DNA of 64,000 nt from Bin87 sp034420475 (GTDB taxonomy: Bacteria; Chloroflexota; Dehalococcoidia; Lucifugimonadales; UBA3495): NCBI GenBank assembly GCA_034420475.1, contig DAOULH010000024.1, positions 20,255 to 84,254 of the forward strand, read 5' to 3'. Positions 26,466 through 35,464 of this stretch are shown here, one piece after another (position 1 is the first letter of the stretch; every line of letters begins with the position of its first letter). Below the pieces are notes generated by a model, which made no database searches, was not told the origin of the DNA, and saw only the letters and a list, made by a program, of their open reading frames with translations. The translations under genes were made by a program, and so were the position numbers.

Positions 26466-28433
26466 ATGCGAACGAAATGGTTCTTGAGATTTCCGAGTGT
26501 CGCATTGATCGCCGCCCTGGCATGTGCCACCGTGATAGTGGCATGTGGCGGTGCGGCTGAACAGCCGGCTGCCGCTCCGGCGGCTGCCACCGCGGCGCCC
26601 GCGGCTCCTCAGGTGGCAGCGCCTACCGACACGCCGGTGGTGCGGGCGACCAGCACGCCAACCGCCGGCGACGCACTGCCCACCCCGACGCAGCGCGCCT
26701 CTGTACTCCAGGCCACCCCCCGGCCAACCCTGGCTCCCGTCACTGAGGGGGAGTTGGTGACCGACCGGCTGATCCTGGTCGCCGACCCGCCGTCGCTGGA
26801 GTCGATGCTGGACTGCGAAGTAACCGGCTCCGGGGTCCTCAACTACCGCATGTCCGCCGAGTGGATGGTGGACGCCAGCCGTTTCGACGGGTCATACGAG
26901 CCCATGCTGGCGACGGAATGGGGCATCAGCCCCGACGGGAGGACCTGGAACTTCAAGCTCCGCCAGGGAGTCCGCTGGCATGACGACTGGGGCGAGTTCA
27001 CCGCCAAGGATGTGGTGCACTCCATGGGGTATTACACCAACCCCGACTGCCGCGCTTCTTACTCGGACTACTTCCGCAGCGACCCGGGCGGCGACGTGGA
27101 AATCGTCAACGACTACGAAGTGAACATCCACATGAAGCGCCGTCCTGCTGTTGACTTCATCTACTGGTACTCCGGCTACCGTGGCATCCCCCACAGCAGC
27201 AAGGCCCAGTGGGACCAAAACTGCCCCAACGGTGAAGCCGACTACGGAAACAACGAAGCCGGCCTCCCGCTGAACTATTGCATCCAAAGCCGCGATGCAG
27301 TCGCGCAAAAGTCGGCCCGCACCGGCCCATACGAATACGTGAGCTTTGAAGAGGGCGTGGGCTGGGAATGGCGTCGCGTGGACTATGACCACTGGCGCGT
27401 CGACGCCGATTTCGCTGAGATCGAAATCAAGGACGTGCGCGAGTCCGCTACCCGCCTGGCCATCATGCAGGCCCGCGAAGCCCACATCGCGACCATCAAC
27501 CGCGCCCTGATCCAGGATGCCGTCGATGACGGCCTCGAGGTGGTGGACAGTTCCGTCCGGTCGGTTACGGCTTTCGCCCTGTTCGGCGGAATGTACTTCT
27601 CCACCGGAACGGCCGGCGTGCCCACCGACGTGTCCGCCGAAGACCAGGCCGACATCCGGACGAGCTACGATATTGTGGCCGCCCGCGACGAAATGATGCC
27701 CTGGAACGAGCCCACCGAGTCCGGTAAGCTGGTCCGCATGGCGATGAACAAGGCCATCGACCGTGACCAGATCAACGATGCCATTTACGGCGGCGTCGGC
27801 GGGCGGCAGTGGGTTGCCACCCTGGTTCCCGACTTCCCCGGCGGATTCAACCCCGATTGGGAGGCCCAGTGGGATGAGCTCTACGGGTACGACCCGGAAA
27901 GGGCCCGCGAACTGCTGGTTGAGGCCGGATATCCGGAAGGGTTCTCGTTCCGCGTGCCGGTGTTCCCTCTGGGAGGCGTTCCCGAATTGCCCGACCAGAT
28001 GGAAGCCATGGCCAAGTTCTGGTCTGAGATCGGCCTTGAGCCGGAGCTGGACCCCATTGAGTTCTCCAACTGGCGCAACCACTACCGCGGCCTCGACACC
28101 GACTGCTGCATCTACGGCTTCCGGGGACCGGCGGCGCCTATCGACACCCGCGTCCACTTCTACTTCAGCGCCGAGCGGTTCTTCCGGGCGTACACCAGCG
28201 ACAACATCCAGGAGCACAAGAACAAGGCTCTGCGAGCGCTGAACGAGGCCGACGCTACCACGGACTGGCAGAAGGTTTCGAACGAAATCTTCTACGAAGT
28301 GGGAACCATCCCCGGATGGACGATGCCCATCAGCGCAACCATCGACCCGGACGTGGTGGCCGAGTACGTCTTCCTGGGCCCGAACCAGGGCAGCTTCATC
28401 TACCTGGAATACGTGAAGGGCGTGCGTGAGTAG
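26466..28433 (+). CDS. ABC transporter substrate-binding lipoprotein (Dpp/Opp, SBP_bac_5 family), copy 1
   Basis: A 655-residue cluster C binding protein anchored to the membrane. The signal peptide ends in a lipobox (VIVACGG, Cys near residue 23). A Thr/Pro/Ala-rich linker (about 25-75) follows, then the SBP_bac_5 fold, with LATEWGISPDGRTWNFKLRQGVRWHDDWG as its recognisable segment. It should capture oligopeptides or a similar ligand for the downstream importer. The GGAGA ribosome site supports the ATG at 26466 over the one at 26460. Its product is highly similar along its whole length to the next gene's product. Confidence 0.9.
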   Translation: MRTKWFLRFPSVALIAALACATVIVACGGAAEQPAAAPAAATAAPAAPQVAAPTDTPVVRATSTPTAGDALPTPTQRASVLQATPRPTLAPVTEGELVTDRLILVADPPSLESMLDCEVTGSGVLNYRMSAEWMVDASRFDGSYEPMLATEWGISPDGRTWNFKLRQGVRWHDDWGEFTAKDVVHSMGYYTNPDCRASYSDYFRSDPGGDVEIVNDYEVNIHMKRRPAVDFIYWYSGYRGIPHSSKAQWDQNCPNGEADYGNNEAGLPLNYCIQSRDAVAQKSARTGPYEYVSFEEGVGWEWRRVDYDHWRVDADFAEIEIKDVRESATRLAIMQAREAHIATINRALIQDAVDDGLEVVDSSVRSVTAFALFGGMYFSTGTAGVPTDVSAEDQADIRTSYDIVAARDEMMPWNEPTESGKLVRMAMNKAIDRDQINDAIYGGVGGRQWVATLVPDFPGGFNPDWEAQWDELYGYDPERARELLVEAGYPEGFSFRVPVFPLGGVPELPDQMEAMAKFWSEIGLEPELDPIEFSNWRNHYRGLDTDCCIYGFRGPAAPIDTRVHFYFSAERFFRAYTSDNIQEHKNKALRALNEADATTDWQKVSNEIFYEVGTIPGWTMPISATIDPDVVAEYVFLGPNQGSFIYLEYVKGVRE

Positions 28434-28462
28434 CGCCTGCCGACAATCGACGGAAGAAACAG

Positions 28463-28503
28463 TGACCCCTGACGCCGCGCCAAGGAGATGGCGTCAGGGG
28501 TCA
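28463..28503 (+). terminator. Hairpin after binding-protein copy 1
   Basis: A perfect 14-bp stem (28463-28476 with 28490-28503) and a 13-nt loop. There is no T run, so it may stabilise the upstream mRNA or attenuate rather than end transcription. Confidence 0.65.
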
Positions 28504-28743
28504 AGCAACGCACCGCTCTGAAAAACCAAACGGTTACGCGACACCATCACTGCTATTTCATTATTACTGATACCGATATATCACGTCATAGTATATTGTA
28601 TATTGGCAATGATGATGCCGGGCCGCGGAGATATCGTAATCGTCAACGTCGTTTTGCGATCTGTTCCGCAGTTCTAATGCGTATTACGGCTGTTTCTCAT
28701 TCATATAATACGATTTTCGTATAATTGGTTTCTCAAATCGCGT

Positions 28744-28773
28744 TTGACTCGGCTTAACGGATTTTCCTAATAT
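28744..28773 (+). promoter_or_regulatory. Promoter of the second binding-protein gene
   Basis: TTGACT (28744-28749) and TAATAT (28768-28773) with an 18-bp spacer, followed by TGCGCACGCCATCGG, which aligns with the sequence after the copy 1 promoter. Confidence 0.6.
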
Positions 28774-28863
28774 TGCGCACGCCATCGGATGGTTGGAACA
28801 ACCGCTGCCGCACGCCGGCCGCGTCTAAAGAGTTCCAATCGAATGCAAACCAGGAGAGAGGAT

Positions 28864-30801
28864 ATGTCAATCAGACGGCAACTGAAACTTCCGGCATTCG
28901 CGTTAATCACAACCCTGGCCCTCACGGCTTTCCTCGTGGCTTGCGGTGGGGCCCAGGAGACCGCCGCCCCGGTTGCGCCGGCAACCGCGGCTCCCCAGGC
29001 TCCCCAAGTGGAGGCGCCCACCAACACGCCGGTGGTGCGCGCGACCAGCACCCCGGTTGCCGCCGGAGTGCTCCCCACTCCCACCCAGCGCGCGTCCGTG
29101 CTGGGCGCTACGCCCCGGCCAACTGCTCCGCCAACCCAACAGGAGGGAGAGCTGGTTACGGACCGGCTCATCGTGGTGCTGGATCCACCGTCACTGGAAT
29201 CGATGCTGGACTGCGAGGTGACCGGTTCCGGCGTGGTGAATTACCGGATGTCAGCGGAATTTATGATCGACGCCAATCGTTTTAACGGCGAGTACGAACC
29301 GACGCTGGCTACGGAATGGAGCATTTCAGACGATGGAATGGTCTGGAATTTCAAGCTGCGCCAGGGCGTCCAGTGGCATGACGATTGGGGCGAGTTCACC
29401 GCCCAGGACGTGCAGCATTCCCTTGCCTACTACACCAACCCCGACTGCCGCGCCTCCTATTCCGACTATTTCCGGTCCAACCCGGGCGCGGCTGTGGAAA
29501 TCGTCAACGATTACGAACTGAATATGCAGATGCTGAAGCGCCCAGCCGTGGACTTTGTCTATTGGCTCTCCGGCTTCCGCGGCATGCCTATCAGCAGCAA
29601 GGCCCAGTGGGACCAGGCCTGTCCTAATGGCGAGGCAGACTACGGAAACAACGAAGCCGGTCTTGACCTGGGCTACTGCCTGGCGAGCCGGGACCTCGTG
29701 GCGGAAAAATCAGCCCGAACCGGCCCTTACGAATACGTTAGCTTCGAAGAGGGCGTCGGCTGGCAATGGTCCGAGGTGGAATACGATCATTGGCGCGTTG
29801 ACCCGGATTTCAGCGAAATCGAGATCAAGGATGTTCGGGAACCGGCCACCCGCCTGGCCATCATGCAGGCTCGGGAGGCTCACATCGGGTCGGTAAACCG
29901 CGCGCTGCTGCAGGATGCGATAGATGACGGCCTTGAAGTGGTCGACTCCTCGGTGACGGCCACCATGGCCTGGGCGATCTTTGGCGGTTTGTACTACTCC
30001 ACGGGCGAAACGCCGGAAGGGTACGTGGAGGAATACGACATCGTGGACCACCGGGACGAGGAACTGCCGTGGAGCATTCCGGGCGAAACCGGGCGCACCG
30101 TTCGCATCGCCATGAACAAGGCCATCGACCGCGACGCCATCAACGAGGCCATCTTCGGCGGCGCCGGCGAACACCATTGGATCGGCGGCATCGTGCCCGA
30201 CTTCCCGGCCGGATACAACCCGGCATGGGAAGACAAGTGGGACGAATATTACGGCTACGACCCCGAGGCCGCAAAACAACTGCTGGCTGAGGCCGGATTC
30301 CCCAACGGGTTCTCCTTCCGCGTGATTTCGTATCCGCTGGGCGGAGTTCCCGAGATCCCGGATATGCTGGAGGCGATGTCCGCCTACTGGTCTCAGATCG
30401 GGTTGGAACCGACAATCGAACCCATCGAGTTCTCCAACTGGCGCAACGAGTATCGTGGCCTGAACACCGACTGCTGCATCTACCCGCACCGCGGTCCGGC
30501 AGCGCCCATCGACACTCGCGTCCACTTCTACTACAGCGCGGAACGCTTCTTCCGCATGTACACCAGCGACGACATCCAGAATTACAAGGAACAAGCGCTC
30601 CGGGCGTTGAATGAGTCCGACGCCACCCACTTGTGGCAGAAGGTCTCCGACGAGATCTATGAGCAGGTTGGCGTGATACCGGGTTGGACACTTCCCATCA
30701 GCGCCACCATTGACCCCGATATCGTGGCCGAGTACGTCTTCCTTGGCCCCAATAACGGGACATTCATCTACCTGGAATACGTGAAGGGCGTGCGTGAGTA
30801 G
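28864..30801 (+). CDS. ABC transporter substrate-binding lipoprotein (Dpp/Opp, SBP_bac_5 family), copy 2
   Basis: A 645-residue paralogue of the preceding gene, with a lipobox (FLVACGG), the same linker pattern (NTPVVRATSTPVAAGVLPTPTQRASVLGATP) and the same C-terminus (IYLEYVKGVRE). It lacks a short segment that copy 1 has near residue 405 (GVPTDVSAEDQADIR), which may change ligand choice. AGGAGAGAGG precedes the ATG at 28864. It lies just upstream of the permease genes, separated from them by a hairpin, so it is expected to be made in excess over the membrane parts. Confidence 0.9.
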   Translation: MSIRRQLKLPAFALITTLALTAFLVACGGAQETAAPVAPATAAPQAPQVEAPTNTPVVRATSTPVAAGVLPTPTQRASVLGATPRPTAPPTQQEGELVTDRLIVVLDPPSLESMLDCEVTGSGVVNYRMSAEFMIDANRFNGEYEPTLATEWSISDDGMVWNFKLRQGVQWHDDWGEFTAQDVQHSLAYYTNPDCRASYSDYFRSNPGAAVEIVNDYELNMQMLKRPAVDFVYWLSGFRGMPISSKAQWDQACPNGEADYGNNEAGLDLGYCLASRDLVAEKSARTGPYEYVSFEEGVGWQWSEVEYDHWRVDPDFSEIEIKDVREPATRLAIMQAREAHIGSVNRALLQDAIDDGLEVVDSSVTATMAWAIFGGLYYSTGETPEGYVEEYDIVDHRDEELPWSIPGETGRTVRIAMNKAIDRDAINEAIFGGAGEHHWIGGIVPDFPAGYNPAWEDKWDEYYGYDPEAAKQLLAEAGFPNGFSFRVISYPLGGVPEIPDMLEAMSAYWSQIGLEPTIEPIEFSNWRNEYRGLNTDCCIYPHRGPAAPIDTRVHFYYSAERFFRMYTSDDIQNYKEQALRALNESDATHLWQKVSDEIYEQVGVIPGWTLPISATIDPDIVAEYVFLGPNNGTFIYLEYVKGVRE

Positions 30802-30851
30802 CGTCCGTTGGCAACTGAGCGTCCGTTGGCAACTGATGGAAGAGCGTCGCT

Positions 30852-30884
30852 CCCTGACGCTGCGCCAAGGGTGTGGCGTCAGGG
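30852..30884 (+). terminator. Hairpin between binding-protein copy 2 and the permease genes
   Basis: A 9-bp stem CCCTGACGC/GCGTCAGGG (30852-30860 with 30876-30884) related in sequence to the hairpin after copy 1. Placed between a binding-protein gene and its permeases, it probably lowers downstream expression, as known for periplasmic transport operons. Confidence 0.6.
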
Positions 30885-30966
30885 GTCATGCGGCGCATCG
30901 CACTGAAGAATTGGACCTGTCGAAAAATTCCGTTCCGCCGCCGGGAAGGTAAGTGAGGTCAGTAAC

Positions 30967-31887
30967 ATGCAGCGATTCATCGTGCTGAGGATTTTGCAGG
31001 GACTGCTGGCGGTCTTCGTCATCAGCCTCATCGTCTTCGCGCTGTCACGCGTGGCGGGCGACCCGCTGGCGGCGATCCTGGACGACGAAGCGGGCAAGGA
31101 GCAGATCGAACGGCTCCGCGAGAGCTGGGGGCTCAACAAGCCTCTCCATGTCCAGTACTTCACCTATATGCGACGCCTTCTTACCGGCGACCTGGGAGTC
31201 TCCTTCCGATGGGATCGCCCCGTGCTCGAGCTGATCGCGGAGCGGTTGCCGGCCACGATCCAGCTGTCGGCATTCGCCCTGGTGGTCACGGGGATAATCG
31301 CTTTTCCCATCGGGGTTTTATCGGCGGTGAAGAAAGACTCGTGGTTCGACGCCGGCGGCAAGATGTTCGCCATATTAGGTCAGTCGGCGCCGACTTTCGC
31401 CGTGGGCCTGATCCTGATGTGGATATTTGCCGTCCAGCTGGGCTGGCTCCCAACGTCGGGCAAAGGGGGCATCAAACATATCATCCTGCCCGGCTTCGCC
31501 TTGGGCTACTACAACGTGGCGGCGATCATGCGGTTGACCCGCTCTTCGATGCTGGATGTGCTGGATACGGAGTACGTGAAGCTCGCCCGCATCAAAGGCA
31601 TCCCCGAGTGGAAGATCGTATGGAAACACTGCTTCCGCAACGCGCTCATCGGGCCGCTGACGTACTTCAGCCTGATCTTCGCGATCCTCATCACGGGCTC
31701 CGTGGTCATCGAAACCGTTTTCGCCTGGCCCGGGCTGGGTCTGATGGTGATCGAAGCCATCAACTCGAAGGATCATATCGTGGTGCAGGCCGTGGTCATG
31801 CTGTTCGCGCTGTTGTACGTCGGGATCAACATCATCACCGACATCACCTACGCCTACGTCGATCCGCGGATCCGTTACAACCAATAG
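30967..31887 (+). CDS. dppB: Dipeptide/oligopeptide ABC transporter permease (DppB type)
   Basis: A 306-residue inner-membrane permease. The N-terminus MQRFIVLRILQGLLAVFVISLIVFAL is the usual first helix, ERLRESWGLNKPLHVQYFTYMRRLLTGDLGVSF the conserved outer loop, and YVKLARIKGIPEWKIVWKHCFRNALI the EAA coupling motif that meets the ATPases. It follows the second binding-protein gene and precedes the DppC-type gene by 67 bp. Confidence 0.93.
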   Translation: MQRFIVLRILQGLLAVFVISLIVFALSRVAGDPLAAILDDEAGKEQIERLRESWGLNKPLHVQYFTYMRRLLTGDLGVSFRWDRPVLELIAERLPATIQLSAFALVVTGIIAFPIGVLSAVKKDSWFDAGGKMFAILGQSAPTFAVGLILMWIFAVQLGWLPTSGKGGIKHIILPGFALGYYNVAAIMRLTRSSMLDVLDTEYVKLARIKGIPEWKIVWKHCFRNALIGPLTYFSLIFAILITGSVVIETVFAWPGLGLMVIEAINSKDHIVVQAVVMLFALLYVGINIITDITYAYVDPRIRYNQ

Positions 31888-31954
31888 GTCGCAGCGATTC
31901 GCTGGTTCCGTGCCGACCCAATCAAGACTTCGTAAAGATTGAGGGGAGAAACTG

Positions 31955-33052
31955 ATGGCTGTTCAAACAAGCGCGCCGCCGGGAGGACCTGCCGGAGCAG
32001 CGGCCGGGGTCGCCACCGGTACTCGCGGTCTATCCGCCGGTCGAATATGGGGCGAAATCCGCCGATTGCCGGTGATACCCTTTTTCATCCTGATATTTCT
32101 GCTCGTCATCCCGGCGATCTTCGCCGACGTCCTGTCTCCCCACGACAGCACGATCGGCGATCTGGACCGGGCGCTGGAGCCGCCGGGTTGGGTTCAGGAC
32201 CGCCAAACCAGCCAGGTTGTCGTCCAGCGAGTGCGCGACAAAAACCCCAACGAAATCAGCATCAACAACGCCCGTCGCAACCTTAATACCGGCGCGGCCA
32301 CGCTGATGGACGCTAACGGTAACGGCGAGGTTGACCTGGGCGAGACCGTGGTCCGCATCGAGGAAGGCGGCAGCTGGGAGTACCCCTTCGGCACTGACAA
32401 GCAGGGCCGGGATGTGCTCAGTCGAATGATGCACGGCGCCCGCATCTCCCTGGCAGTCTCCTGTCTCGCCATCCTGTTGGGTGGCATCCTTGGTACCGGC
32501 CTGGGAATGATCGCAGCCTACCGGGGCGGTTTTCTCGACGCCGTCTTGATGCGCATCGTGGACATCAAGCTGGCGTTTCCGTCGATTCTGCTGGCCCTGA
32601 CCCTGGTGGTCGCCATCGGCTCCGGGTTCAGCACGGTGATCATCGTGATCGCGTTGCTGCTGTGGGCGCGCTACGCCCGAGTGATTCGCGGGGAGGCGCT
32701 GGCGATTCGCGAACGTGATTTCATTGATCGGGCCCGGGTAGCCGGCGCCTCTAACTTGCGGATCATGATGAAGCATATCTTCCCCAACGTTTTCAACACG
32801 GTGATCGTGCTGGCAACGCTGGAGGTGGGGCATGTGATCATCCTGGAGGCCACCTTGAGTTTCCTGGGAGCCGGCATACCGCGACCCAATCCCGCGTGGG
32901 GGTTGATGGCTGCCGACGGGCGGGAGGTCATCACCAGTTCCTACTGGATCTTCATGTTCCCCTGCCTGGCCATCGTGCTGACCGTGCTGTCCATGAACCT
33001 GCTGGGCGACTGGCTGCGGGATCGGTTGGATCCCAAGCTGCGCAATGTGTAG
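31955..33052 (+). CDS. dppC: Dipeptide/oligopeptide ABC transporter permease (DppC type) with an EF-hand-like insert
   Basis: A 365-residue permease. It shows the N-terminal helix PFFILIFLLVIPAIFADVLSPHD, the conserved YPFGTDKQGRDVLSRMMHGARISL, and the EAA loop ERDFIDRARVAGASNLRIMMKHIFPN. Between residues about 80 and 142, in the first outer loop, where DppC proteins normally have only a short link, there is an extra segment of about 60 residues. It contains DANGNGEVDLGE (residues 119-130), a full match to a calcium-binding EF-hand loop (D1, N3, N5, G6, D9, E12). A regulatory or stabilising Ca2+ site is inferred. Confidence 0.9.
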   Translation: MAVQTSAPPGGPAGAAAGVATGTRGLSAGRIWGEIRRLPVIPFFILIFLLVIPAIFADVLSPHDSTIGDLDRALEPPGWVQDRQTSQVVVQRVRDKNPNEISINNARRNLNTGAATLMDANGNGEVDLGETVVRIEEGGSWEYPFGTDKQGRDVLSRMMHGARISLAVSCLAILLGGILGTGLGMIAAYRGGFLDAVLMRIVDIKLAFPSILLALTLVVAIGSGFSTVIIVIALLLWARYARVIRGEALAIRERDFIDRARVAGASNLRIMMKHIFPNVFNTVIVLATLEVGHVIILEATLSFLGAGIPRPNPAWGLMAADGREVITSSYWIFMFPCLAIVLTVLSMNLLGDWLRDRLDPKLRNV

Positions 33053-33300
33053 GTTTCCCGTGGATCGCCGCATCGAGCGCGCAACGCGCTATAATCTCGC
33101 CGACGCTGGTGGTTGCTGGTACAATCCGGCCACAGCGTGCGATAGGTGACCGCGCCCAACAGCCTGGTGACATCGGATCTGGGGCAACCGCCTCTCCGAC
33201 ACCCGCGTTGCAGAGCATCACGTTCTACCGCACGACCGGCACACCTTAGCGAAACCAGTCAACAGGCCGACCAAACCAATGCACAGAGGGGAATGCTGCC
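33053..33300. other. Intergenic region before dppD with -10-like boxes
   Basis: A 248-bp gap without a gene. TATAAT occurs at 33090-33095 and TACAAT at 33120-33125, but neither has a convincing -35 box. An internal promoter for the two ATPase genes is possible. Confidence 0.35.
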
Positions 33301-34344
33301 ATGACCGCTGTACAAACTGCCACGGATACCATCCTTGAGGTCAACAACCTCAAGACCTACATCTTCACACGGGCGGCCACCGTCAAGGCGGTCGACGGAA
33401 TCTCCTTCGATCTGAAGAAGGGAGAAACGCTCGGTATCGTGGGTGAATCCGGGTGCGGCAAGACGATGACGGCGTTGTCGCTGTTGCGTTTGGTTCCGAG
33501 GCCGGCCGGGCGCATCGTGGAAGGTGAGATCGTCCTCAACGGCGAAGACATCTTGCAGAAAAGCGAAGATGAGATGCGCGACGTTCGCGGCCGGCAGATT
33601 TCCATGATCCTGCAAGACCCGCAGACCTCGCTCAACCCGGTGTTCACCATTGGCAACCAGTTGCGCGAAGCGCTGGGCATCGCTCACCGGGAAAACAAGA
33701 GCTCCATGTTGGGCCGGGCGGTGGACGCGCTGCGGAAAGTGAACGTGGCGGCCCCCGAGCGGCGGCTGGATGACTACCCCCACCAGATGTCGGGCGGCAT
33801 GAAGCAGCGCGTCGTGGGCGCCATCGCCATGTCGTGCGAACCCGGGATCATCATTGCCGACGAGCCCACCACCGCGCTGGACGTGACGATCCAGTTGCAG
33901 TACCTGCGGCTCCTGAAAGAAATCCAGGCTGAGACCGGACTGGCAATCATCTTCATTACCCACGACTTCGGCGTGGTGGCCCGCATGTGCGACCGCGTGG
34001 CGGTGATGTACGCGGGCCGGATCATCGAGCAGGGCGACGTGCGGGACATCTTCAGCCGTCCGGCGCATCCGTACACCCAGGCGTTGATCAATTCCGTGCC
34101 CAAGCTGGAGGAACGCGTCGACCGCCTGTACTCCATCGAAGGGCAGCCGCCTCTGCTGTCCAACCTGCCGGAAGGCTGCCGCTTCGCGCCGCGTTGCCCG
34201 TATGCTTCCGACCGTTGCCTGGAATCATATCCCACGTCCATCCAACTCGCCGAGGCGCATCACGCGGACTGCTGGGCGCTCCACTCGGACTGGGAAGGAA
34301 CGCCCATTGCAGAATACGTGGCGCCCACCGGAACGACCGGATAG
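33301..34344 (+). CDS. dppD: Dipeptide/oligopeptide ABC transporter ATP-binding protein (DppD type)
   Basis: A 347-residue ATPase. Walker A is GESGCGKTMTALSLL near residue 50, the signature MSGGMKQRV near residue 163, Walker B IIIADEPTTALDVTIQ, and the switch region IFITHDFGVVARMCDRVAVMYAGRI. The C-terminal oligopeptide-family domain has HPYTQALINSVP and the cysteine-rich CRFAPRCPYASDRC of the DppD/OppD family, known in homologues to hold an iron-sulfur cluster. GAGGGG lies 9 bases before the ATG. Confidence 0.94.
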   Translation: MTAVQTATDTILEVNNLKTYIFTRAATVKAVDGISFDLKKGETLGIVGESGCGKTMTALSLLRLVPRPAGRIVEGEIVLNGEDILQKSEDEMRDVRGRQISMILQDPQTSLNPVFTIGNQLREALGIAHRENKSSMLGRAVDALRKVNVAAPERRLDDYPHQMSGGMKQRVVGAIAMSCEPGIIIADEPTTALDVTIQLQYLRLLKEIQAETGLAIIFITHDFGVVARMCDRVAVMYAGRIIEQGDVRDIFSRPAHPYTQALINSVPKLEERVDRLYSIEGQPPLLSNLPEGCRFAPRCPYASDRCLESYPTSIQLAEAHHADCWALHSDWEGTPIAEYVAPTGTTG

Positions 34345-34397
34345 GCTGCGCGCCCCACCGCATTCAGTAATTCCCCGCACAGGAGGTCCCGACCACG

Positions 34398-35378
34398 ATG
34401 GCAGTCGCTACTGACAATAACCTTTTGGAAGTCACCGGCCTGAAAAAATACTTTCCGGTCACCAAGGGTCTGATTTTGATGAAGACCATCGGATACGTTC
34501 AGGCCGTGGATGGGATATCCTTCACCATCAAACAAGGGGAAACCCTGGGACTCGTGGGTGAATCGGGTTGCGGCAAGACCACCACCAGCAAGCTCCTGCT
34601 GCGCCTGGAAACGCCCACTGACGGCGAAATCCTGCTTGATGGCGAGGACATCAACACTTTCCGGGGCTCCCAGCTCCAGGAATACCGAACCACCGTGCAG
34701 GCGGTTTTCCAGGATCCCTGGTCTTCCCTCAGCCCCCGGATGCGGGTGCGCGACATCGTTTCCGAGCCGCTGGTGGTCAACCGCAATGTGACCACTCAGG
34801 AGAAAAACGACCGCGTCGCCGAGGTGCTGGCGCAGGTCGGTTTGCACTCCCAGCAGGCCAACAACTATCCCCACGAGTTCAGCGGAGGCCAGAGGCAGAG
34901 GATCGCGGTTGCCTCCGCGCTGGTGTCGTACCCCAAGCTGATCGTCCTGGACGAGCCGGTATCCGCGCTCGACGTGTCCATTCGCGCGCAGGTCATGAAT
35001 CTGCTCAAGGACTTGCAGGAGCAGTACAACGTCAGCTACCTGCTCATTGCGCACAACCTGGCGACGGTGCGTTACATGGCGCACCAGACGGCGGTGATGT
35101 ACCTCGGGCAAATCGTCGAATATGCCGAGACCGAGGAGCTTTACAACAACGCGCTGCATCCTTACACCAAGGCCCTCTTCTCCGCCGCGCTGCCTTCGCA
35201 CCCGGACCTGATACGGGAAGACATCGTGCTCCAGGGAGAGGTTCCGTCACCGATCAACCCGCCCAGCGGCTGCCGGTTCCACCCGCGCTGCCCCTTCGCC
35301 ATGCCCCAGTGCTCAGAGGAGGCGCCGGTTGAAAAAGAGGTGTCGCCGGGTCACCGGGTCTCGTGCCACCTCTACTGA
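34398..35378 (+). CDS. dppF: Dipeptide/oligopeptide ABC transporter ATP-binding protein (DppF type)
   Basis: A 326-residue second ATPase of the importer. Walker A is GESGCGKTTTSKLLL, the signature FSGGQRQRIAVASAL, Walker B LIVLDEPVSALDVSIRAQ, and the C-terminal tail CRFHPRCPFAMPQC. The N-terminal KKYFPVTKGLILMKTIGYVQAVDGISF is the usual OppF/DppF start. AGGAGG lies about 12 bases before the ATG. Last gene of the transporter set; it ends at a strong bidirectional terminator. Confidence 0.94.
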   Translation: MAVATDNNLLEVTGLKKYFPVTKGLILMKTIGYVQAVDGISFTIKQGETLGLVGESGCGKTTTSKLLLRLETPTDGEILLDGEDINTFRGSQLQEYRTTVQAVFQDPWSSLSPRMRVRDIVSEPLVVNRNVTTQEKNDRVAEVLAQVGLHSQQANNYPHEFSGGQRQRIAVASALVSYPKLIVLDEPVSALDVSIRAQVMNLLKDLQEQYNVSYLLIAHNLATVRYMAHQTAVMYLGQIVEYAETEELYNNALHPYTKALFSAALPSHPDLIREDIVLQGEVPSPINPPSGCRFHPRCPFAMPQCSEEAPVEKEVSPGHRVSCHLY

Positions 35379-35402
35379 GATCACTCCGAACGAGACGACA
35401 AA

Positions 35403-35432
35403 CGCCCCTGGCCGCGCACGCGGCCAGGGGCG
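35403..35432. terminator. Bidirectional terminator between convergent genes
   Basis: A perfect 14-bp GC-rich stem (35403-35416 with 35419-35432), with CTTTCGTT after it on the plus strand. It separates dppF from the convergent propeller gene. Confidence 0.88.
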
Positions 35433-35464
35433 CTTTCGTTAGCCCGGTCGCCGAACGTAGAAGT

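Larger units (their letters stand above)
28434..28863. other. Intergenic region between the two binding-protein genes
   Basis: A 430-bp gap without a gene. It contains the 3' hairpin of copy 1, an AT-rich tract (about 28540-28740) resembling the one before copy 1, and the promoter of copy 2. The whole arrangement repeats that of copy 1, which suggests duplication of a complete gene unit. Confidence 0.6.
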
